NCBI GenBank assembly: GCA_028274465.1
Contig: CM051455.1
Span: 123,973,462-124,037,461 of the forward strand
Origin: Plantago ovata
Lineage: Eukaryota; Streptophyta; Magnoliopsida; Lamiales; Plantaginaceae
DNA: 64,000 bases
Direction of reading: 5' to 3'
Shown here: in pieces, positions 56,484 to 64,000 of the stretch
Position numbering within the stretch: the stretch's first letter is position 1
Layout: each line of letters opens with the position of its first letter
The notes under the pieces: model-generated
Told to the model about the DNA's origin: nothing
What the model saw: the letters and a program-made list of their open reading frames with translations, nothing else
Database searches by the model: none
Position numbers and translations under genes: made by a program

Positions 56484-58361
56484 ATGTCTTTAGGAGATGC
56501 TCCCTTGCTGAAGCTGGAAAATTACGAGAAATGGCGAAACAACATGATGCTACATCTTGAGGCCATTAGTGATGAGATGGTCACCGTCATTAATGATGGA
56601 CCTATCAAGATCACCAAGGTTGAAAGGAGTTTCCCTCACAAGACCACTGAAGCTGGAAAGGAAACTATGCTTGGCGAACCATCAGATACGGTTGTGCCAA
56701 AACCAAGAGAGGAATGGACTTCTGACGAAGCTAAGAGATTCCGTCTTGATGGCCAAGCAAGAAATATCATCATTCTATCAACTCCGGATACCATACAGTG
56801 CAAACTGTGGGGTGCTAAGACTGCAAAGGAAGCTTGGAAAATGGTTCAAGATCTTTGTGCTGGATTTGACAAAACCAAGGAAAACAAACTTGAAGTACTT
56901 AAATTAAAGTTTCAAAACTTTAAGCAAGGTACAAATGAGTCATTGGAAGACTTGGATTTCAGATTCACAACTCTTGTTAGTGAAATGGCAGCATTGGGTG
57001 TTGGAAACCTTTATTCAGATTCTGAGAAAGTGAAAACTATCATCAGAAGTTTGAATCAAGAATGGATCCACACTCAGAATTTCTATTATAATCTAGGAAT
57101 GCCAGACATTACACCAACAGAGTTGTTCTCTCATCTTGCTACTGTCAATTATGAGACAAAGCAAAGAGAAAATGTGTTTGCTGAAAAATCGCAAAACATT
57201 GCTCTTGCTGCAAAGCCGTCATCTTCTGAAAAGAAGAATTATAAAGAGCCTGCTGATGAAAATGCTTTAGTTGTTAAAAACATGAAGAAATTCATCAGTA
57301 AGGAACTTGAAAGGCGAAAAGCAAAAGAGAAGCTGAAAAAGCATCTTGGTAACAACTACCGTAAGTACAAGAATGAAACTAGCTCGCTGAACAAGCAAGC
57401 TCAGCAAGCTACATCATCAGAAGAACTAGTAGTTGGAAATGATCTATGTTTTTACTGCAAAAAGCCTGGACACTTCAAAGCTAATTTCCCTTTGCTGAAA
57501 GGTAAATCTGCTGAAAAGAAGAAGAAGTTCAAAAGAGCTTTTATTGCTGAAGAAAAGAAGAAGCTTCAAGCAAAAATCGATGCATTGTGTATTGATACTA
57601 GCTCCGAAGACAGTGAGGATGAAAGTTCTGACACCGACGGTGAAGAAGCCACTCTAGACGTGGAGATTGGCAAAGAAGTGTGTGGAATAGCTATGGAAGC
57701 TTATCCAGATGTGTCAAACTACGAATTCTGCCTCATGGCCGATCAGGTAAACAACTCTACCTCTGACTCAGACTCAGAAAGTGAAGACGAGATTGACCTT
57801 GACAAGTTTCAAGGAGAAACCGAAAGAATTGAGGAAACTCTCAGCAAACAGCAAGAGAAACTACAAATTGCTGAAACTCTGACCAAGCAGACTACTGAAA
57901 AGTACGTCTTGCTGAAGGAAGAGACAGAAGAAAAGGATGCTGAAATAAGGCGTCTTAAGAAGTTGATTGCTGAGGCTGCAGAGAAAAATTCTCAAATGGC
58001 ATTAGAATTGGAAGAATATCAGTCTTCAATTCTAAAGTTACTTGCTGAAATCCAAGAAATAAAAAAGATGAAAATCAATTTCAAATCCTATGTGGAAGCA
58101 AGTAATACGTTGACTGAACTAAACTCTTATTTGAGAGATCCATCTCAGAAAGAAGGTTTAGGAGCAACGTGCGAAGGTGACAACGTAGAAATCTTGAGAA
58201 AAGATAAATCACCTATCTCCTTTGTACGTGCTACTGATAGTAGTCCACCAGAAATCTATCAGTTTGGTCAAACTAATGTTGCTGAAACATGCAATCAAGT
58301 ACCTATGACCATAAAGCCCGCTGTTGCTACTCAAAGTAACAAGACTTTAAAAGGAAAATAG
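56484..58361 (+). pseudogene. SIRE no. 2 gag
   Basis: A 625-codon frame, the longest gag in the window. Capsid: EKWRNNMMLHLEAISDEMVT, TAKEAWKMVQDLC, LDFRFTTLVSEMAALG. The knuckle CFYCKKPGHFKANFPLL has lost its last Cys to Phe. An acidic stretch (SSEDSEDESSDTDGEE) and a coiled coil follow. A TAG at 58359-58361 replaces the Gln codon seen in SIRE no. 1 (GKQVAEKQ). Confidence 0.9.
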
Positions 58362-58903
58362 GTTGCTGAAAAGCAAACTGGAAAGAAGAAGAATGCTGTG
58401 AAGCATTCCGCCAAACAACTTGCTGAAAAGCAAGTTGTTAAGACTTAAGGCAAGATTACTAAAAGTAATCAGAAGTCCTTTGCTGACAAACCTGAATCAA
58501 GTAAGATTGCTGAAGCTAAAGCTCAGCATTCTCCGAAAAGTGGACTCGGTTTCAAAACAAGCAAAGTCAACTCTTTCATGAGTATAAGCAAAGTCAGCAA
58601 AGATACTTCAAATAGATGAAGAAAATCAAGCCTAAGAGTTCTGAAAATACTCCCAATGCTAGGACTAGAAGGAACCTTGCTAGAAAAGAATTTACTGAAA
58701 AGTATGTTCAGCAAAAAGGTCAACAGAGCAAGACACCACATCAGAAAGTGGATTTGACCAGCACGAGTCAAAAGTCTTTCAGCTCAAAACCTCCTAGTTC
58801 CTCAGCAAGTAGAAAACAAGTCAAAGTTGAAAAACTTAAGACTTGGGTTTCCACTGGACGCATTCTTGAACATGTTAATGGACATCCATCTTTGGATAAT
58901 TAA
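58362..58903 (+). pseudogene. SIRE no. 2 gag, basic C-terminus
   Basis: After the TAG the frame continues (VAEKQTGKKK) with another stop near 58446, then shifts near 58555 to the 58616 frame (RRNLARKEFTEKYVQQKGQQ). It ends SLDN and TAA at 58901-58903, like SIRE no. 1, so this last stop is ancestral. Confidence 0.75.
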
Positions 58904-58926
58904 CTTGTTTGCTCTTGATTGTGCAG
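58847..58926 (+). other. Putative 80-nt intron at the gag/pol junction of SIRE no. 2
   Basis: TTGG|GTTTCC donor (weak), TTAAC then a U-rich tract and TTGTGCAG| acceptor. Removal deletes the gag stop and joins the two frames in phase 0. A 53-nt version using GTTAAT at 58874 would also restore the frame. Confidence 0.4.
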
Positions 58927-60800
58927 ACTTTAGCCACGGAGACAAACGATGCAATCTGGCACTTTGATAGTGGTTGTGGAAAGCACATGACGGGCAACAA
59001 GAATAACCTTATAAACTATAGACGGTGGTCTAAAGGTCCAACAATAAGGTTTGCTGGTGGAGGCTCCGGATCTACAAAAGGCTTTGGTGATGTGAAGTTA
59101 GGATGCATAACCATTACCGGAGTTCTTTATGTCAAAAATCTCAAGTTTAACCTTTTCAGCATGAGTCAGTTTGCTGACAAAGGATACTTCATCGAAATTA
59201 AAAGTGATGAATGTAAACTTGTAGATTTTGAGACTAAAAAGGTAATAATGATTGCAAGAAGATCAGGAGGCTTGTACACCGTTGATTGGTCTTCAGCAAA
59301 CGTTGAAAAATGCCTTGTCTCAGATCATGATTGCCTTGCTGAAAAAGCATGGTTATGGCATAAACGAATAAGTCATCTAAACTTCAAGACGCTGAATAAG
59401 CTGTCTAAAAAGGCACTTGTAGTTGGATTACCTAGGGTTACTTTTAAGAAGGATGGTGTTTGCAATGCATGTCAGCAAGGAAAGCAAACCAAATCTTCTT
59501 TCAAGAACAAGGCAGTACCGTCAACTACAAAACCTTTACAACTCTTGCACATGGACTTGTTTGAATCTTCTTCAACAAGCTATGCTGGTAAGAAGTATGG
59601 TCTAGTCGTGGTAGATGACTATTCAAGATTCACTTGGGTAGTATTCATCAAGCACAAATCTGAAACCAAGACTGAAATATCTAACTTGCTGAATAAGCTT
59701 GAAGTCATGAAAAATGACAAGGTAAAAGTCATAAGGACAGACCATGGTACTGAGTTTGTAAACCAGTACATAACTGAATATTGTACCTCAAAAGGTATTC
59801 AACATCAGTTATCCTCAGTAAGAACACCACAACAAAATGGTGTTGCTGAACGGAAGAATCGTACCCTAAAACAAGCCGCAAGAACAATGCTTGCTGACAC
59901 TGAAATAAGTGAGGCTTATTGGGTTGAAGCGATCAATACCGCCTGTTATACTCAAAACAAATGTTTGATTACTAAGGAATACAACAAAACTCCTTATGAA
60001 TTGTTTGTTGGAAGACCTCCGAACATCACTCATCTAAGAGTATTTGGTTGCAAGTGTTTCGTTCTTAATAATGGTAGAGAATACCTAAGAACATTTCAAC
60101 CAAAGGCAGACGAAGCGATATTTCTTGGCTACTCCTTGCATAGTAAAGCTTATAGAGTTTACAACAAAAAGGCACAAAAGATTGAAGAATCAGTGCATGT
60201 TGTATTCTACGAAAAGTCACAAGGTGTGCCTGCTGAAGAAGAAATATCAGAATGTATGAAAAAGCTAATCATACATGAGCAAAGAACTGAATCTGATGCT
60301 AGGCAAATCAAGTCAATTGAACTAAATGATGATTCTGACAATGACTCTCCTCCCCCGAGTCATGACAAGATAAATATAGTTCACGACAAAGAATTTCCAG
60401 CAAAAGACGCGGTTGCTCCGGAAGTTGCTGAAATTACGCAATCTCCAGTGCCTGCTGATGAAATACCTTAATCTAGCAATGCTGAACAAGCAGTTGCTGA
60501 TGAACAAATCTCAGCAGAGACACAAATTCCCAGTAGTACTGAACAAGTACATACTGAAGAGTCACATGCTGATGAGCAAACATATCCTGATCCAACAAAC
60601 AGGAAACCTGTTAATAAATGGATTAGAGATCATCCCTCTACGGATATGATTGGCGATATTAATAAACGCCAAGTGACTAGATCCAAAGCTACTCATGGAC
60701 TTGCTGAAGAAGCAACTGTCGTAGAAGTACAATCATTGTTTTCTTGCTTTGTTTCAGAAATTAAACCTAAAACCATAGAAGAAGCTTTAAAGCATTCTGA
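58909..60800 (+). pseudogene. SIRE no. 2 protease and integrase
   Basis: Protease WHFDSGCGKHMTG near residues 17-29; integrase HHCC finger (AWLWHKRISHLN...CNACQQGKQ), catalytic HMDLFES, IRTDHGTEF and PQQNGVAERKNRT. A TAA at 60469-60471 replaces a Gln codon of the other copy; the frame then continues to about 60800, where one missing A (GATAAGG for GATAAAGG) shifts RT. Confidence 0.92.
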
Positions 60801-62292
60801 ATGGATAAGGCAATGCAAGAAGAACTGGATCAAATTGAAAGGAACAAAGTCTGGAAACTTGTGCCACTTGATGAAGACAAGAAAGCTATTGGTACAAAGT
60901 GGGTGTTCAAAAACAAGCTGAGCGAGTCTGGTGAAGTAACAAGAAATAAAGCACGCTTAGTTGCTCAAGGTTACTGTCAGACTGAAGGATTGGACTATGA
61001 TGAGTCTTATGCACCAGTTGCAAGATTGGATGCAATTAGGCTTTTCTTGGCCTTTGCTGCTTACAATGACTTCATTGTTTACCAAATGGATGTTAAAAGT
61101 TCATTCTTAAATGGTGAACTTGCTGAAGAAGTCTACCTAGAACAACCCCCTGGCTTTGAACTTCCCTTAGAAATCAAGATGGTATACAAGCTCAGAAAGC
61201 TGTATATGGTCTAAAGCAAGCACCAAGAGCATGGTATGATACCTTGGCTAAGTTCTTGCTGGAAAATGGTTTCAAGAAAGGTGAAGTTGACAAAACTTTT
61301 TTACCATGAACCATGATGGTAAAATTCTCTTAGTTCAAATTTATGTGGATGACATAATTTTTGGATCTAAGGACAAGAAACTTTGTGATGATTTTGCCAA
61401 ACTCATGACAAATAAGTTTGAAATGAGTATGATGGGAAAATTGAATTATTTCCTAGGATTGCAAGTTAAGCAACTCAAAGATGGAATATTCATAAATCAA
61501 GCAAAGTATGCGAAAGAAATGCTCATAAAGTTTAGGATCAAAGAGGATGAGAAACCTGAAAAGATCCCTATGAGTGTTGATACCAAATTGGGCTATACTA
61601 AAGAGGACAAAAGTGTTGAAGAACACAAGTATAGGAAGCTCATTGGTTCCTTGTTGTGTCTAACAGCAAGTAGACCTGACATTCAGTATGCTGTTTGTGT
61701 GTGTGCAAGATTCCAATCTGATCCAAGAGAATCACACTACAAAAAGGCAATCAAGATACTGAAATATGTTAAAGGTACAGTCAATGTTGGATTATGGTAT
61801 CCTAAAGATTCTGGACTTGAATTGGTTGGCTATTCTGATGTTGATCATGGAGGATCAACTCTTGATAGAAAAAGTACCTCTGGAACTTGTCAGTTTTTGG
61901 GTACTAGATTAATATCATGGTTCAGCAAGAAGCAAACGTGTGTCGCCAATTCATCTACTGAATCTGAATACATTGCAGCTGGTTGTTGCACAGCTCAAAT
62001 CCTATGGATTCAGCAACAATTAAGAGATTATGGTATTTCTGCAAAGAAAACACCAATCTTTTGTGATAATACAAGTGCTATTGCAATTACGCAAAATCCT
62101 AAGTTTCACTCTAGGACCAAGCACATTGATATTAGACATCATTTCATTAGAGATCATGTGGAAAAAGGTGATATTGAGGTTGTGAAAGTAGGCACTGAAG
62201 ATCAGCTTGCTGACATCTTTACCAAGCCCCTACCGGATAATAGGTTCGCAATGCTAAGGTATAACCTTGGATTGATTGAACTACCTCAATAA
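60801..62292 (+). pseudogene. SIRE no. 2 RT and RNase H
   Basis: RT opens [20 protein letters not shown] and [14 protein letters not shown]; a missing T near 61189 (CTCAG for CTTCAG) and another near 61299 shift the frame. From 61306: YVDDIIFGS, RT thumb, RNase H (SDVDHGGSTLDRKSTSG, with Val replacing Ala next to the Asp; SSTESEYIAAG) and the end ADIFTKPLPDNRF. Stop at 62290. Confidence 0.92.
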
Positions 62293-62311
62293 AGGATACA
62301 CTTGGCAGAAT

Positions 62312-62665
62312 GCTGAAACAGGTATTCAGCAAGCCAAAGTATTCCTGTCCAAAAGACCAAGTCACTGATTTCTTCTAAGAAATGATAAGTCACAACATGA
62401 TTGCTGAAACAGGCATTCAGCAAGTAATTCCTTCAAAACGGTATTTGTTAGGAAACTTGATCACTTGCTGAGACAGGCACTCAGTAAAGAAAGAACTTAA
62501 GGATTGCTGAGACGGGTACTCAGACAATCAAAAGATACTGAAACAGGTATTCAAGTATCAAAGGAATTTTCTGAGACGGGAACTCAGAAAAAGAGCAAAG
62601 CTCATCTCTCAGATTTTACCAAAGGATTCTCAAGTAAAAAAGAATTTACTGATACGGGAATCAGA
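62312..62665 (+). repeat. Array of seven small hairpins in the SIRE pol-env non-coding region
   Basis: Pattern CTGA(A/G)AC(A/G)GG-N-N-TCAG: 62312-62330, 62403-62421, 62468-62484, 62507-62523, 62536-62557, 62569-62590 and 62647-62665. Loops share ACRGG while stems vary together, so pairing seems kept. Five of the seven recur after the N gap. Confidence 0.8.
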
Positions 62666-62701
62666 AATATCTTTTAAACTTAGAAAATATGAGATATCTA
62701 A

Positions 62702-62712
62702 GTAAGGGGGAA
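62702..62712 (+). other. Second polypurine-like tract
   Basis: GTAAGGGGGAA, well before the env-like ORF and far from the 3' LTR; again at 63404-63414. It could be an internal plus-strand primer. Confidence 0.4.
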
Positions 62713-63754
62713 CTTTCAGCAAGTATCTAGATTGTTAATTCAAACTCGCTGAAAAGATTCTTGTCTATTTCAGCAAGCAATCTATCCCTTATTACTCGGT
62801 AAAATCAATTTGTGACGTTAAGCTGGCACAGATAAACTCGCAATATCATGACATGAAATTCAATCGTGGCCATTGATTAAAAGGAGTTATTATCTAACGG
62901 CTAACAAAACAAAGAGAGAGAGTGCTCTGACGGTTTTTAGTTAGTGGGCCACTACGCATTCAATGCAAAGGCTCCACTATCTCCAGTGTTTTTTCTGTTT
63001 TACCCTTCTGAGAAGCCAAATCTTGATTTCTTTTCACACACAGAGACTATATAAANNNNNNNNNNNNNNNNNNNNNNNNNNNNNNNNNNNNNNNNNNNNN
63101 NNNNNNNNNNNNNNNNNNNNNNNNNNNNNNNNNNNNNNNNNNNNNNNNNNNNNNNAATTGATCACTTGCTGAGACAGGCACTCAGTAAGAGAAAGAACTT
63201 AAGGATTGCTGAGACGGGCAACTCAGACAATCAAAGATACTGAAACAGGTATTCAAGTATCAAAGAAATTTTCTGAGACGGGAACTCAGAAAAGAGCAAA
63301 GCTCATCTCTCAGATTTTACCAAAGGATATCTCAAGTACAAAAGAATTTACTGATACGGGAAATCAGAAATATCTTTTAAACTTAAGACATATGAGATAT
63401 CTAAGTAAGGGGGAACTTTCAGCAAGTATCTAGATTGTTAATTCAAACTCGCTGAAAAGATTCTTGTCTATTTCAGCAAGCAATCTATTCCCTAAAACTC
63501 GGTAAAATCAATTTGTGACGTTAAACTGGCACAGATAAACTCGCAATAATCATGACATGAAATTCAATCGTGGCCATTGATTAAAAGGAGTTACTTATCT
63601 AACGGCTAACAAAACAAAGAGAGAGAGTGCTCTGACGGTTTTAGTTAGTGGGCCACTACGCATTCAATGCAAAGGCTCCACTAACTCTAGTGTTTCTCTG
63701 TTTTACCCTTGCTGAGAGCTCAAATCGATTGAGTTTCTCACACACCAGAGACAC

Positions 63755-63762
63755 TATATAAA
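63755..63762 (+). promoter_or_regulatory. Internal TATA box before the SIRE env-like ORF
   Basis: TATATAAA 137 bp upstream of the env-like ATG in a leader that is free of long ORFs; the left copy at 63048-63055 has the same box. SIRE no. 1 keeps the leader (37671-37790) but lost this box to the inverted fragment. Confidence 0.55.
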
Positions 63763-63898
63763 GAAGGAGTTAGAGAAATGACAAAATTATTTAACTCACA
63801 TTTCCTTTCTCTGCAAATTCTAGCCTGAATCTACTGTACCTCCGGTCAAAGAGAAAACTATCTTTTTTCGTACACATTTTCTTGCTCTATAAAAAGAA

Positions 63899-64000
63899 AT
63901 GGCTCACAAGAGACAATTATCAAAGTCCTCAAAGTCGTCAAAGGTTGACAGTGCTGAAACACGCATTGCTCCGGTGACTACTCCGGCCACAAACACAACG
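63899..64000 (+). CDS. Start of the SIRE no. 2 env-like ORF (partial)
   Basis: ATG at 63899 opens MAHKRQLSKSSKSSKVDSAE, matching SIRE no. 1 env-like N-terminus at 37670. It is open to the window end. The AAGAAATGG context is a good plant start. Function unknown; no signal peptide is apparent. Confidence 0.75.
   Translation, partial: MAHKRQLSKSSKSSKVDSAETRIAPVTTPATNTT

Larger units (their letters stand above)
62456..63763 (+). repeat. Two 600-bp near copies around a 100-N gap
   Basis: 62456-63055 and 63156-63763 align over their full length with scattered 1-2-base indels. Positions 63056-63155 are exactly 100 N. The left copy stops within the TATA box. I read this as overlapping contig ends rather than a true duplication. 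Confidence 0.8.
8523..64000 (-). mobile_element. Tat/Retand-like Ty3/gypsy retrotransposon, split by later insertions and running past the window
   Basis: Pieces: 8523-8656, 9861-11739, 48786-54727; the rest of this span is younger insertions. A TG LTR start lies exactly where the Angela LTR breaks, with GGTAC (8518-8522) as the candidate target duplication. The left-to-right order is 3' LTR, PPT, repeats, antisense gene, integrase. Plant Tat-lineage elements (Retand, Ogre relatives) are known to carry extra ORFs, some antisense, near the 3' end. RT, gag and the 5' LTR should lie beyond 64000. Confidence 0.75.
54728..64000 (+). mobile_element. SIRE-like Ty1/copia retrotransposon no. 2, truncated by window end
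   Basis: The 5' LTR, PBS, gag-pol and the start of the env-like ORF are all present and close to SIRE no. 1. The left target duplication would be CATAC (54723-54727); its partner is outside. It still has the pol-env non-coding region that SIRE no. 1 lost. Confidence 0.93.

Overview
This window looks like plant nuclear DNA, probably from a eudicot with a repeat-rich genome. I find no host gene, rRNA or tRNA gene. Almost every base can be assigned to nested LTR retrotransposons. The evidence is paired LTRs with TG...CA ends, 5-bp target-site duplications (TSDs), primer-binding sites (PBS) matching plant initiator tRNA-Met or tRNA-Asp, polypurine tracts (PPT) and decayed gag-pol frames. The lineage names (Angela-like, SIRE-like, Athila-like, Tat/Retand-like) come from recognising protein and PBS features, not from a search.

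Layout, oldest to youngest. (1) An Angela-like Ty1/copia element, minus strand, fills 1-8522. Its 3' LTR is cut by the window edge and its 5' LTR stops at 8522. (2) There a Tat/Retand-like Ty3/gypsy element (minus strand) begins. It runs in pieces to 54727 and continues past the window: 3' LTR at 8523-10514, PPT, a hairpin-bearing tandem repeat, an antisense (plus-strand) gene with its own TATA box and introns (11309-52704), then integrase (53390-54727, minus). (3) SIRE-like copia no. 1 (11740-48785, minus, TSD TCTTG) lies in the first intron of that antisense gene. SIRE-like copia no. 2 (54728 to beyond 64000, plus) cuts the Tat integrase. (4) Inside SIRE no. 1 sit an Athila-like gypsy element B1 (14240-32414, TSD CTGGT), two solo Athila LTRs (37959-39234, TSD CAAAC; 46740-48046, TSD TTGAC) and a small probable DNA transposon (about 35508-36070). 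A third solo Athila LTR (8657-9860, TSD ATATC) is in the Tat LTR. (5) A second Athila element, B2 (17635-27021, TSD TTTCC), sits inside B1.

How the parts relate. B1 and B2 share LTR type, tRNA-Asp PBS, 5' leader and a long 3' non-coding region, but their genes are complementary. B1 has gag, protease and an extra ORF2 but no reverse transcriptase or integrase; B2 has gag, protease, RT, RNase H and integrase but no ORF2. They look like a non-autonomous/autonomous pair. Every coding region carries stops or frameshifts, so these copies are probably dead, although several LTR pairs are still very similar.

The most interesting signals are gene-like transcription units inside retrotransposons: the SIRE env-like region has its own TATA box and three 72-75-nt putative introns; the SIRE gag/pol junction looks like an 80-nt intron whose removal joins the two frames; the Tat element has an antisense spliced gene. 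Other signals are an inverted env-like duplication, arrays of small hairpins, and a palindrome of variable copy number next to the TATA box of the Athila LTRs. The 100-N gap at 63056-63155 is flanked by two near-identical 600-bp blocks and is probably an assembly fault.
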